A stretch of 64,000 nucleotides of DNA from Bacteroidia bacterium (GCA_030428865.1 JAUIEK010000002.1:372001-436000); one strand, 5' to 3'. Shown: positions 12,224-22,407, numbered from the stretch's first letter. Program-made: numbers and translations. Notes: generated from the letters alone by a model not told the origin.

Positions 12224-13219
12224 ATGGAAAACCAAGAACAACACATACCCGAATCTTTTGAAAGCAGAATTGATTTATCAGGATTAAAAATAGCCGTTGA
12301 TAAAATAAAGAAACAACTAGAAAAAGTAATTGTTGGGCAAGAAGAATTCATAGAACTTTTATTAGTTTCATTACTATCTAGAGGACATGTTTTAATAGAA
12401 GGAGTACCTGGTGTAGCTAAAACAGTTACGGCAAAATTGCTTTCAAAAACAATTGATACTGAGTTTAATAGAATTCAATTCACACCTGATTTAATGCCTT
12501 CGGATGTTTTAGGAACATCTGTTTTAAACATAAAATCTTCAGAATTTGAATTTAAGCCAGGACCTATATTTTCAAATTTAGTCCTAATTGATGAGATTAA
12601 TAGATCTCCTGCAAAAACACAAGCAGCCTTATTTGAGGTAATGGAAGAAAGACAAGTAACTATAGATGGGAACAAATACAAAATGAAACCTCCTTTTATG
12701 GTATTGGCAACTCAAAACCCAATAGAACAGGAAGGGACTTATGCTTTGCCAGAAGCACAATTAGATCGTTTTTTGTTTAAAATTCATGTAGGCTACCCAA
12801 ATTTAGAAGAAGAAGTGAAAATCATTCAATCTTTTAATGAACGTAAAGGAAAACAACCTGAAACTTTAATTGAGTCTGTTATTTCCGAGAAAGAGTTGTT
12901 AGAGTACGAATCTAAGGTTTATGATGTGTTGGTAGAAGAAAAAGTAGTAAAATACATTGCAGAAATAGTAACAAGTACAAGAAATCATCCACATTTATAT
13001 TTAGGTGCTTCACCCAGAGCTAGTTTAGCTGTTTACATGGCTTCAAAAGCATTTGCAGCTATAAGCGGAAGAGATTTTGTAACTCCAGATGATGTGAAAA
13101 AAAGTATTTATCCTGTTTTACGTCATCGTATTATTCTTACTCCAGAAAGAGAAATGGAAGGCATAACTCCAGATAAGGTTATTGAAATGATCATTCAATC
13201 TATAGAGGTTCCTAGATAG
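12224..13219 (+). CDS. MoxR family AAA+ ATPase
   Basis: GHVLIEGVPGVAKT (Walker A), LVLIDEINRSPAKTQAALFEVMEERQVT (Walker B). Confidence 0.95.
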   Translation: MENQEQHIPESFESRIDLSGLKIAVDKIKKQLEKVIVGQEEFIELLLVSLLSRGHVLIEGVPGVAKTVTAKLLSKTIDTEFNRIQFTPDLMPSDVLGTSVLNIKSSEFEFKPGPIFSNLVLIDEINRSPAKTQAALFEVMEERQVTIDGNKYKMKPPFMVLATQNPIEQEGTYALPEAQLDRFLFKIHVGYPNLEEEVKIIQSFNERKGKQPETLIESVISEKELLEYESKVYDVLVEEKVVKYIAEIVTSTRNHPHLYLGASPRASLAVYMASKAFAAISGRDFVTPDDVKKSIYPVLRHRIILTPEREMEGITPDKVIEMIIQSIEVPR

Positions 13220-14554
13220 ATGATAAAAATAATAAAGTCACTTTATTTTCATCAACAATTCTACCTTTATTTGGTAGGAATTTCTGTAGGATTTTTGCTA
13301 TCCTATTGGTTTCCTATATTATACGGCATAACAAAAGTTTTAGTATTCGTTTTTTTAATGCTTTTGTTGATTGATTTTATCTTATTATTCCGATTTTCTA
13401 CTGGTATTACAGCAAAAAGAGTCCTATCTGATAAGCTTTCTAATTCAGATGAAAACGAAATAACGTTGGTGCTGAAAAATCAATATCCTTTTGATGTGTC
13501 ATTAACGATTATTGATGAATTACCTTATCAATTTCAGAAACGAGATTTTTTGCTGAAAATAAATCTTAAAAAGAATGAATCAAAACATAATTCTTATTAT
13601 GTAACTCCAACAGAAAGAGGTGTTTATAAGTTTGGTAGTTTAAATGTGTACGCTTCCTCCATTTTAAAAATGATTTCGAAACGCTATCGCTTTGAAAATC
13701 AAAAAGAAGTAGCCGTTTATCCTTCATACATGCAGATGAAAAAGTATGAGTTTTTAGCCATGAATAATCGTTTAACAGAATTCGGATTAAAGAAAATACG
13801 AAGGCTTGGGCATACTATGGAGTTTGAGCAAATTAAAAACTATGTAGTTGGAGATGATGTAAGAACAATTAACTGGAAAGCAACTGCCAAAAAAGCAGAT
13901 TTAATGGTAAATCAATACCAAGACGAAAAATCGCAACCGATTTATTCTCTAATTGATGTGAGCCGAGTTATGAAAATGCCTTTTGAAAACTTAAAACTAC
14001 TTGATTATGCCATTAATTCTACACTAGCATTTTCAAATATAGCGTTGTTAAAAAATGATAAAGTAGGAATGCTTACTTTTTCAAATACAATAGAAAATAG
14101 AGTAGAGGCTAGTAATAAGAAAACAAACCTATCTTTAATTAATGAGGTATTGTATAAAGTTGACACGAATTTTTTAGATGCTGATTATGGACTACTCTAT
14201 GCTACTGTAAGGCGAACAATTAACCAAAGAAGTTTGTTGATTTTATATACAAACTTTGAGCATATTTCAGGACTCAAAAGACAACTACCGTATTTAACTT
14301 CTTTAGCTAAAAAACACTTATTATTGGTTGTTTTTTTTGAAAACACAGAGCTAGAAAAGATGATTGATGGAAAGGCAAGTAATGTGATAGAAATATACAA
14401 TAAAGCAGTAGCTCAGCAATTTTCTTACGATAAAAAACTAATGGTAAAAGAACTAAACAATCACGGAATTCATGCTGTTTTAACAAAACCTAAACAACTT
14501 TCTGTGAATGTAATTAATAAATATTTACAGTTTAAATCAAGAGGGTTGATATAA
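13220..14554 (+). CDS. DUF58 domain-containing protein
   Basis: DDVRTINWKATAKKADLMVNQYQDEKSQPIYSLIDVSR motif; directly follows moxR. Confidence 0.92.
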   Translation: MIKIIKSLYFHQQFYLYLVGISVGFLLSYWFPILYGITKVLVFVFLMLLLIDFILLFRFSTGITAKRVLSDKLSNSDENEITLVLKNQYPFDVSLTIIDELPYQFQKRDFLLKINLKKNESKHNSYYVTPTERGVYKFGSLNVYASSILKMISKRYRFENQKEVAVYPSYMQMKKYEFLAMNNRLTEFGLKKIRRLGHTMEFEQIKNYVVGDDVRTINWKATAKKADLMVNQYQDEKSQPIYSLIDVSRVMKMPFENLKLLDYAINSTLAFSNIALLKNDKVGMLTFSNTIENRVEASNKKTNLSLINEVLYKVDTNFLDADYGLLYATVRRTINQRSLLILYTNFEHISGLKRQLPYLTSLAKKHLLLVVFFENTELEKMIDGKASNVIEIYNKAVAQQFSYDKKLMVKELNNHGIHAVLTKPKQLSVNVINKYLQFKSRGLI

Positions 14555-14650
14555 AAAGAGAATTTTTATTTTCCGAATAATTTTCCTAGTTACAAAAAGA
14601 AACTTACAACATCAAGTTTTAAAAATCCCTCAAGAAAGTTCAAATAATTT

Positions 14651-14914
14651 CTAACGAGTTATTTCTATAGAATCACTAAAATCCTTACAACAAAAATTGG
14701 ATTTTTTGGCTATGAAAGTTTTTTTAGAGTCAGCGATTAATGTAATCGTACCTGTTGTGTTTTCTTTGTGTATTTCACACTCAAAATCTTTTAGTTCACT
14801 TTCTAAATGTTCTTTAACTCCATCACAAGCGGAATTCATCACTTCATTGGTTAGATTTTTCGACCAATCACTTGTATTAGTTCTAGCTTTTTTTATTAAA
14901 ATTTTCAATTTCAT
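14651..14914 (-). CDS. Hypothetical small soluble protein
   Basis: 87-aa charged ORF with plausible composition; preferred over the antisense ORF 14697..14960. Confidence 0.5.
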   Translation of the reverse strand: MKLKILIKKARTNTSDWSKNLTNEVMNSACDGVKEHLESELKDFECEIHKENTTGTITLIADSKKTFIAKKSNFCCKDFSDSIEITR

Positions 14915-15037
14915 AAGATTAATATTAGAGCAAGCGAAGTACGTTTGTTTTTATTTGTAACTTGTGAGAATCATTTACAACTATCTGTAATTTAAATCAT
15001 TAGATATTGTTGACAACTTGTGTTTCAACCTATGTTA

Positions 15038-15583
15038 TTAGTTTTTATTGTTTGCCTCTTCTTCTGGTTTAATACCTAGCTTATTCATTATGAGTTTAGT
15101 AATGTCGTATTTTTCATCAATATATGCAAACTCATTTCCTGTAGAAGTAAGAATTTGTGTGTATCCTTGTTCTTTTGCTATTTCAGAAATAACATCACTT
15201 AGTTTTTTATACAAAGGTCTCATTAATTCGTTTCGTTTTAATTGAACTAATTGATTACCAGTTGCTCTACTTTTCTTTAAGCCATCTTCTAAATCTGTTA
15301 ATTCTTTCAGTTTTATTTGCTGATATTCTTTAGACACAGTTGCTTCTAGTTTTTGGTAACTAGCTACTTTATCTTGATATTCTTTTATTTTTATTTGATA
15401 GGCTGAGTCTAATCGTTTTCCATAATCATTAAGTAATGTTAAAACTTTTTTAGTTTCTGGCATCAGTCCAACAATTAACTCCGTGTTTGCAGTACCTACT
15501 TTAGTTTGGCTATAACTTATAACTGTAAAAAAGGTACAAATAAAAAATAATGCTTTTTTCATCTTAATATTAAATTTTGGCAA
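15038..15583 (-). CDS. OmpH/Skp family outer membrane chaperone-like protein
   Basis: Signal peptide, coiled-coil, KVGTANTELIVGLMPETK and C-terminal ILTSTGNEFAYIDEKYDITKLIMNKLGI. Confidence 0.88.
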   Translation of the reverse strand: MPKFNIKMKKALFFICTFFTVISYSQTKVGTANTELIVGLMPETKKVLTLLNDYGKRLDSAYQIKIKEYQDKVASYQKLEATVSKEYQQIKLKELTDLEDGLKKSRATGNQLVQLKRNELMRPLYKKLSDVISEIAKEQGYTQILTSTGNEFAYIDEKYDITKLIMNKLGIKPEEEANNKN

Positions 15584-15632
15584 ATATACCTAAATCAATA
15601 AGTTATCATAATTGAATAGTCTTAGAAAACCG

Positions 15633-16541
15633 TTAAAGTTTATTTGAAATAAATTTTATTATTTCATCATGATTAGTTCGATAATCAAACCAAGAGATAT
15701 CAGTATATCTTCGAAACCAAGTAGATTGCCTCTTAGCAAATCGTCTAGTATTCTTTTTTATTTCTTCAATGGCTGTTTCTAACGAAAAATTTCCGTCAAA
15801 AAAATCAAATAGTTCTCTGTAGCCCACAGTCTGTAGAGCGTTTAAGTTTTTGAATTTGTAGAGTTCTTTTGCTTCTTTTAATAAACCTTCATCAAACATA
15901 TTGTCTACTCGTAAATTAATTCTTTGATAAACTTCTTCGCGATCTCCAGTTAAGCCGATTAAGAGGGAAGAAAAGTTTCTTTTTTTATTAGCATTCTTTT
16001 TAAAATATGAATACGGCTTCCCTGTTCCTAAACAAATCTCTAATGCTCTTATAACTCGTTGAGGATTACCTATAGCAATGGTATTATAAGAATCTATATC
16101 TAGTTTTTTTAACTGATTCTGAAGATAATCTAACCCTTTTTGTTCTAATTCATCTATAAGTTTTTTACGAATATTTTTGTCAACGTCAGGAAAATTGTCT
16201 AATCCTTTTAAAACAGCATCAACATACAAACCACTTCCGCCTACCATTATAACTATATCATTTTTTAGAAAAAGCAAATTGAGCAAATTAATAGCATCTT
16301 TTTCAAATTGACCTACATTATATTCTTCATGAATACTTCTACTCTGGATAAAATGGTGAGGAACACATTTTAATTCTTCATTAGAAGGAACGGCGGTTCC
16401 TATTCGCATTTCTTTATAAAACTGCCTGGAATCGCACGAGATAATCTCAGTTTTAAAATAATTAGCTAGTGATATGGATAAGCTTGTTTTTCCAATAGCA
16501 GTAGGACCAACAACAGTGATTAATGTCTTTTGTTTACTCAA
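15633..16541 (-). CDS. miaA: tRNA dimethylallyltransferase
   Basis: VVGPTAIGKTSLSISLA P-loop, SCDSRQFYKEMRIGTAVP, GGSGLYVDAV. Confidence 0.95.
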   Translation of the reverse strand: MSKQKTLITVVGPTAIGKTSLSISLANYFKTEIISCDSRQFYKEMRIGTAVPSNEELKCVPHHFIQSRSIHEEYNVGQFEKDAINLLNLLFLKNDIVIMVGGSGLYVDAVLKGLDNFPDVDKNIRKKLIDELEQKGLDYLQNQLKKLDIDSYNTIAIGNPQRVIRALEICLGTGKPYSYFKKNANKKRNFSSLLIGLTGDREEVYQRINLRVDNMFDEGLLKEAKELYKFKNLNALQTVGYRELFDFFDGNFSLETAIEEIKKNTRRFAKRQSTWFRRYTDISWFDYRTNHDEIIKFISNKL

Positions 16542-16543
16542 TG

Positions 16544-17371
16544 TTATGGGTTTAATTTATTACCACAATGATAGCAAAACGTTGCCTTATTTTGATGATT
16601 CTCTTTTAAGCAATTAGGACATGCTTGTGTATTTTGATGAATTGTTGTTTTTGTAAGTTCAGAACTAACGATTCCTGTAGGAATTGCTATGATTGCATAA
16701 CCTAAAATCATAATAACGCTAGCAATAAGTTGTCCTAAAAAAGTACCAGGAGCAATGTCTCCGTAGCCCACAGTAGTAAGCGTTACAATTGCCCAATAAA
16801 TACTTACAGGAATACTGCTAAACCCGTTCTCTTCACCTTCAATCATATACATTACTGTACCTAAAATGACACAAAGTATTAGTACAAAGAACAAAAAAAC
16901 AGAAATCTTTGCTCTACTTTGTTTTAGCGCGAGAACTAGTCGTTCAGAAGCACCTACATAGCGGGCTAGTTTTAGTATCCTAAAAACTCGAAGCAAGCGT
17001 AATGCTCTTAAAGCAGCTAAATTATGACCACCAACAACAATAAAAGAAATGTATTTAGGAAGCGTGGAAAGCAAATCAATGACACCGTAAAAACTGAAAA
17101 TATATTTAAACGGCTTTTTAATAGCTATAATTCTAAGCACGTATTCTATTGAAAATAGAATTGTGATTACCCATTCGGCTCTGTTTAATAAAACGCCGTA
17201 CTTTTCTCTGACTTCACCAACACTTTCTAGCATTACTAGTAGAACACTGGCTAGAATAGCTATGAGTAAAACAACGTCAAATAACTTACCTGCTGATGTA
17301 TCAGCCTCATAAATTACTTCATGAAGTTGGTGCTTCCAGTTTGATCTTTTTTTAGAATTATTTTCGGTCAA
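16544..17371 (-). CDS. Voltage-gated K+-channel-like ion transporter with a C-terminal zinc ribbon
   Basis: S4-like RALRLLRVFRILKLARY, selectivity filter TLTTVGYGDIAPGT, C-terminal CPNC...CYHCG. Confidence 0.9.
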   Translation of the reverse strand: MTENNSKKRSNWKHQLHEVIYEADTSAGKLFDVVLLIAILASVLLVMLESVGEVREKYGVLLNRAEWVITILFSIEYVLRIIAIKKPFKYIFSFYGVIDLLSTLPKYISFIVVGGHNLAALRALRLLRVFRILKLARYVGASERLVLALKQSRAKISVFLFFVLILCVILGTVMYMIEGEENGFSSIPVSIYWAIVTLTTVGYGDIAPGTFLGQLIASVIMILGYAIIAIPTGIVSSELTKTTIHQNTQACPNCLKENHQNKATFCYHCGNKLNP

Positions 17372-17402
17372 ATTTTTGCAGTATTTACTACAATACTACA
17401 AA

Positions 17403-20400
17403 TTAATTTTTAACAAAAATAAAATCTCCACCTTCATCGCCTGTATCACCTACCACACCAAATTGAGGTTTGTTTTCACTGTTATTTATTACAGCATCTT
17501 CTAAGCTGTTAAACAGCTGACGAGCAGAAATGTATTTATCTGGATTTTCTGTTAATCGTTTAATTAGATACTTTAAGAAAACACTTTTGTTTGGTACTGT
17601 TTTCAGCGTTCCACTGGTCATCGCTTTCCTACTAAGTAAGCTATATTTAACTTGTACTGATTTGGGTGCTGCTTTAAATGAACGTGTTTTAAAAATACTT
17701 CCACTAAAACAAGCATCTGAAATTAAAAGCGTATGTTTGGAATTAATTGCTTTGATAAAATCTTTAATCTCAGAATTACTGATTGTATTAATTCCAAATT
17801 CAGGATCGGCATCAGAAGGCAACCAACTGCCAATCTCTGTTTTTTCATCATATACACCATGTCCTGCATAGAAAATAATTACATTGTCTTTGTTAGTTAC
17901 TTTCTTTTTTAGAATAGCAAATTGCTTTTTAATATCGTTTGCTGTTGGACTTTCGTTTAAAAGCGTAATGTTTTCTTTTTTAAAGTTGTAATTACCAATT
18001 AAAATATTTGCTAAATCTGCAGCATCTTTTGTAGGTAAACCTGCTAAATCATCAATATCTTCATTACCATAATCACTAACTCCTATAATAAGCGCATAGT
18101 ATTTTCCAAAACCAATATTAACATTTGTGTCTTTGTCTTTATCGTTGTTAATAACAACAACATCATCATCATTAACAACAACGGGAGACTTTCTTTTAAT
18201 AGCAAATGTTTTAGTAGCAGAAACTTGTTTAATATCTGTAGCTGTTACTGTTAACTTATTACTACCAATTGCTAAAGGAACATTAGCCGTGAAACTTCCA
18301 TCTTCTTGAATTTGAGCATCAATACCATTTATTTTTACTTCGTAGATACCATCAGAATCAGTTGCAGTTCCTTTTACAAGTATTTTTTTAGTTTTTACAA
18401 TTTTAAAACCTCTTTCTAATTCTACTTTTGGTTCTGTAATTACAATTATAGGAGGGTTGTTAAAACTGCTCGTTTGATACTTAACATTTAAGTAATCAAC
18501 AGCAATTCTCTGTTCATGATAAGCTGTAAAACCAAGTTTATTACCAAAAAATGGCTCAAAAGGAGTATCCTGTAAAAATTCACCATTAACAAAAAAACGT
18601 AAAAGATTACCTGTTTTTACAATTCGGATTACATTGTTTTGACCAATACCTGTTTTTATAGCATCTGATTCTGTAAACGGAATTATACTCGTGTATTTAT
18701 CATTCTCAAATTTTCGGTATTTATAACTACCATTAGTAGATAACAAAAAAGAGTACTCATTAGCTCCATTTTTTCTGCCAAAAGTAACTCCATATAATCC
18801 TGTAGCTCCATTTTTATCTCTAGCAATAGCGGTTTCTATAATAAAGTCTTTAGATGTATCAATATCTATATCTTTACTGATAAAAATGCCTCCGGATTTT
18901 GTTCTGTGAATTTTTAACTTACCACTATTCATGCTGGCAGTGTACGTATCTGCATTAGTTAAATACCATTTGTTAGTATTAGAACTAAAACTTTCATTTA
19001 TAGGCGCAATGAGCTTAGAATAAACGTAATCATTATTTTGTTTAGAATTATATTTAATTCGTAAATAATTTACCGCAATTTTTTGATCGTTGTAAACTAG
19101 ATACCCAATTCTATCTCCATAAAATGGTTCAAAATCAACTTGTGTTAAGTAGTAGCCATTGATGTAAAACTTATAATGATCTCCTTCTTTTTTAATTTTT
19201 AAGGTATTGCTTTTTCCATTTTCTTTATTAATGTATGATGTAGTAGCCCATTTTTTAATGACTTGCTCTTTATTATCAACAAATCGAACTATTTTATAAT
19301 ATCCATTAGAGGTAATGAAAAAACGAAAGCTGTTGTTATCTTTTTTGCCCCACATTAATCCATAAGAATAGTTGGTAACTCCAGAAATCTTATCAATTTT
19401 TGTTTCAATTTCAAAATCTCTAGAAGTGTCTATATACTTTGTAATATTGTTAGACCAGCCTCCAGTAGATCTTTTATGTTCAATGTAATATTTACCATTT
19501 TTAATAGAAAAATCGTAATCATCTGTATTGTTTACAGACCAGTTGTTGGTATTATTACTAAACTGATCACTGAAGTAATAATTAGAATCGGAATACGTGT
19601 AGTCTTTTAAGTGATCTGTAGAATAGTTATTATTCTGATTTTTATTTCCTATATAATACATGCTTATCCAATCCATGGCAACTTTTTGCTTGTCATAAAC
19701 AATTAATCCTGTATTATGACCTGGCCATTGCCAAGAATAATCAGTATAAACTAATGTGTTATTAATGTAATATTTCAGTGCTTTTCCTGCTTTTTCAACT
19801 TTTAATTCATTGTAAGCACCATTGCCTGTTTTTATAGCACTCGATTTTGTCCAATTTTTTATATAACTTCTCGTTCCGTTTACATATTTATTAATTACAT
19901 AAGAACCACTAGAGTTGATAAAAAACATGTTTTGGTTGTTATTGTCTTTCCTCGCAAATACCAACCCGAAACCATTGTATTGGGTTCCATTAACTTTTTC
20001 TAGACGTGTTTTTATATAAAAATCTCTATTGGTGTCAATAAATTTATAGTGAGTAGTTACTCTACCTCCACTAGTTGATTTGTATTCAAAAAATAATTTC
20101 CCGTTTTTGATTTCAGAGAAAGCCTTATCACTATTATCTAAAGGCCAGTTATTGCGATTAGAGAAGAAACCATCAAACATGATCATTTCATTTTTCGCAG
20201 TTGTACTAGCATTTGTGTTTGAAAGGTACTTAGCTTTTATGTAGTTAATAGCAATTTTTTGATTTCGATAAAGAACAATCCCCATTTTCTTACCCATAAA
20301 CTGATCATATTTCATGCTGTAGAAATATGAGTCGTTTATGTAAAAAGTAATGTAAGACCCTTTTTTCTTAACACGTAAAATGTTAGTTGCATAATTTCCT

Positions 20401-20837
20401 GTTTTGACGAATGAGATTTTTTTCCATTTCTTGATAGCGTTGTAATTTCCATCTTTTGTCTCGGCAACACGTCCGTATCCATTTGCAGAAAATGTAAATT
20501 CGGAAAAATTATCAGTGTCCTTAAAATCATACATAAAACCAATTCCGTAGTTATCAACACCACTAATTTTCTGGATAGATGTTTCAAGCTCAAAGTCTTT
20601 ATTTAAATCTAAGTATAGAGCACTACTCCAAACCATCCAACTGCCAGAAGTTCTTTTGTGTTCAAAATAATACTTACCTCCAGATATGCTAAGATTTTTA
20701 TCTCCATCAGATCCAGTATACCAAGATCCTTTGTTGTTAAATTCTTCATTATAAACATAATTAGATTGTGCAACTATGTTGTTTGTTGACAATAGTATCG
20801 TAAAAGCGTAGAATAGATATAGAATCTTTTTTTTCAT
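17403..20837 (-). CDS. Secreted multidomain caspase-like (peptidase C14) protein
   Basis: Signal peptide; four ~190-200 aa internal repeats; Ig/cadherin-like linker; C-terminal caspase fold with YAGHG (His codon 17859-17861) and SDACFSG (Cys codon 17709-17711). Confidence 0.88.
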   Translation of the reverse strand: MKKKILYLFYAFTILLSTNNIVAQSNYVYNEEFNNKGSWYTGSDGDKNLSISGGKYYFEHKRTSGSWMVWSSALYLDLNKDFELETSIQKISGVDNYGIGFMYDFKDTDNFSEFTFSANGYGRVAETKDGNYNAIKKWKKISFVKTGNYATNILRVKKKGSYITFYINDSYFYSMKYDQFMGKKMGIVLYRNQKIAINYIKAKYLSNTNASTTAKNEMIMFDGFFSNRNNWPLDNSDKAFSEIKNGKLFFEYKSTSGGRVTTHYKFIDTNRDFYIKTRLEKVNGTQYNGFGLVFARKDNNNQNMFFINSSGSYVINKYVNGTRSYIKNWTKSSAIKTGNGAYNELKVEKAGKALKYYINNTLVYTDYSWQWPGHNTGLIVYDKQKVAMDWISMYYIGNKNQNNNYSTDHLKDYTYSDSNYYFSDQFSNNTNNWSVNNTDDYDFSIKNGKYYIEHKRSTGGWSNNITKYIDTSRDFEIETKIDKISGVTNYSYGLMWGKKDNNSFRFFITSNGYYKIVRFVDNKEQVIKKWATTSYINKENGKSNTLKIKKEGDHYKFYINGYYLTQVDFEPFYGDRIGYLVYNDQKIAVNYLRIKYNSKQNNDYVYSKLIAPINESFSSNTNKWYLTNADTYTASMNSGKLKIHRTKSGGIFISKDIDIDTSKDFIIETAIARDKNGATGLYGVTFGRKNGANEYSFLLSTNGSYKYRKFENDKYTSIIPFTESDAIKTGIGQNNVIRIVKTGNLLRFFVNGEFLQDTPFEPFFGNKLGFTAYHEQRIAVDYLNVKYQTSSFNNPPIIVITEPKVELERGFKIVKTKKILVKGTATDSDGIYEVKINGIDAQIQEDGSFTANVPLAIGSNKLTVTATDIKQVSATKTFAIKRKSPVVVNDDDVVVINNDKDKDTNVNIGFGKYYALIIGVSDYGNEDIDDLAGLPTKDAADLANILIGNYNFKKENITLLNESPTANDIKKQFAILKKKVTNKDNVIIFYAGHGVYDEKTEIGSWLPSDADPEFGINTISNSEIKDFIKAINSKHTLLISDACFSGSIFKTRSFKAAPKSVQVKYSLLSRKAMTSGTLKTVPNKSVFLKYLIKRLTENPDKYISARQLFNSLEDAVINNSENKPQFGVVGDTGDEGGDFIFVKN
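18475..20770 (-). repeat. Four divergent tandem protein-domain repeats inside the caspase gene
   Basis: Recurring pattern (FSNNTNNW...NGKYYIEHKR..GG....DTSRDFEIET.I.KISG...YGL.......F.F...SNGYY...........TTSYIKTGN.N.LKI.K.G....FYIN......F.PF.G...G...Y..QKIAV.Y...KY) at about 600-nt spacing. Confidence 0.8.
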
Positions 20838-20843
20838 GACGGT

Positions 20844-22292
20844 TTATTGATGGTTCATCTGAATAAAAATAGGTACTACTTTTGCTAAACTATTATTGCT
20901 CTGTGCATTGAAAGCAATTTTATTTTTTTCAAAAGCGATATCACTTCCTCTAAACATTTTATATTGAAGTGCCTTTTTAACTCTTGATACAAAGTCACCA
21001 CTTCCGTATTTTGCTTTATTAATAATATCATTAAGGTTTAAAGGTTCTTTACTATACAAAACACATAAAATATCTTTACCTGGTTTGTTATCAAACTCAA
21101 TATAGTAATCCTCATTAGGAATTGCTATTTCACTATTGCTATAATTAAAAAAAGCGCTGTAATTATCAAAAGGATACAATTTACTCACAGATTTATCGTA
21201 AGACCCATAACCAATTAAATAAACATATCCTCTTTGGTTACTTTTCATATATATTCTGAATTGCGTTCCAGAAGAATAGCTTTTTTTTACTTCGTAGGTT
21301 GTTTGTGTTACTTTTACAATATTGAAGTTACGAGTTGCATTATTAGATAAGGTAGGATACATATTATAACCAGAACTCAATCGAATCTTAATTTCTCCGC
21401 TTAGTTTATTTTTATATGTAGTGGTATTATTTTTAACAATAGGAGATCCAACTTTATCTATCATTACATATGTAGAGTTGGTCTTGTTTTTAAAATCATT
21501 GTACTTTACCCATATATAACCGTTATTGCCCCAAGCGGTTCCCCAAGAGTTTAAAATTTCAAAAGCACCTCCGTATTTATTATCATCATAACCAACAACA
21601 ACCATAGCATGACCTCCAAGAGAAGGATCGTTAACAGAAAGTGGACTCCAAACACCTTTTGCTCTATAAAAGGACTTATGAATAGTCATACCAATTACTA
21701 CTGGATTATTCTCTGCTAGCGCTTTTTTTATTTTTCTCACAAAAGAGTTTGAATTGTCTCCCCATTTTGACAATCGTTCAAATCCCTCAATTGCATTTAA
21801 TTTTGCATTTTTTAAGGAATTATAAGGCGGTTTAGTATTACAATTACTAGAATTATATTGAAATTCATTTAATTTTAAAATGCCGTTTGTTTTTATCAAT
21901 CTCATTGCATCTGCAATGTAAGAGCCTCTCTTACAATAAATATCTCCTGTAAATTTAATTTGATTATAAACAAAAGAAGGAGAAAATGTGTTTTGATTAA
22001 TTTTAATCAAGTTGTTTTTCCAATTTTTTTTAATAGCATACGAAATAGTTCTGGCTCCATAGCCACTTGCCCAACCTACGCATGAAGGTTGTCTTCCTTG
22101 ATTTCCAGGAGTAGGAGCGTAGACTTTTAGGCTTGCACTGGAGGGTAAAGAGTTAAAACTTCTAGTTAAAATAGGAGCGGATTCTGGTACTTCGTCGTAT
22201 TTTTCTTTGCTAAATTCGAGTCCGGTTGGGTATTCTTGTGCTTGTATAGAAACCACAAAAATGAACAAAAATAAGATCGCTAGTTTTTTCAT
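20844..22292 (-). CDS. Secreted papain-like C1A cysteine peptidase with a C-terminal DUF4384-like region
   Basis: NQGRQPSCVGWASGYG (Cys codon 22080-22082), GGHAMVVVGYDD (His), ILNSWGTAWGNNGYIWV (Asn); C-terminal GYVYLIGYG...KLYPF. Confidence 0.85.
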   Translation of the reverse strand: MKKLAILFLFIFVVSIQAQEYPTGLEFSKEKYDEVPESAPILTRSFNSLPSSASLKVYAPTPGNQGRQPSCVGWASGYGARTISYAIKKNWKNNLIKINQNTFSPSFVYNQIKFTGDIYCKRGSYIADAMRLIKTNGILKLNEFQYNSSNCNTKPPYNSLKNAKLNAIEGFERLSKWGDNSNSFVRKIKKALAENNPVVIGMTIHKSFYRAKGVWSPLSVNDPSLGGHAMVVVGYDDNKYGGAFEILNSWGTAWGNNGYIWVKYNDFKNKTNSTYVMIDKVGSPIVKNNTTTYKNKLSGEIKIRLSSGYNMYPTLSNNATRNFNIVKVTQTTYEVKKSYSSGTQFRIYMKSNQRGYVYLIGYGSYDKSVSKLYPFDNYSAFFNYSNSEIAIPNEDYYIEFDNKPGKDILCVLYSKEPLNLNDIINKAKYGSGDFVSRVKKALQYKMFRGSDIAFEKNKIAFNAQSNNSLAKVVPIFIQMNHQ

Positions 22293-22342
22293 TGTTAAGG
22301 ATTTATGTGATTTGTCAAGAGCGACCTTATAAATTTAATAAA

Positions 22343-22366
22343 AAAATACGTCTTTTGACGTATTTT
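22343..22366 (-). terminator. Hairpin terminator downstream of the exonuclease gene
   Basis: aaaatacgtc tttt gacgtatttt, 10-bp stem with flanking A/T runs. Confidence 0.55.
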
Positions 22367-22407
22367 CAATGAATAGGGTGTAAAATATTGTTTTTCAGCA
22401 AATTACA

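Noticed and set aside
14697-14960. 87-aa plus-strand ORF
   Set aside because: Antisense to the more protein-like 14651..14914 ORF; hydrophobic, low-quality composition typical of antisense frames.
17530-17871. 113-aa plus-strand ORF
   Set aside because: Antisense to the conserved caspase domain.
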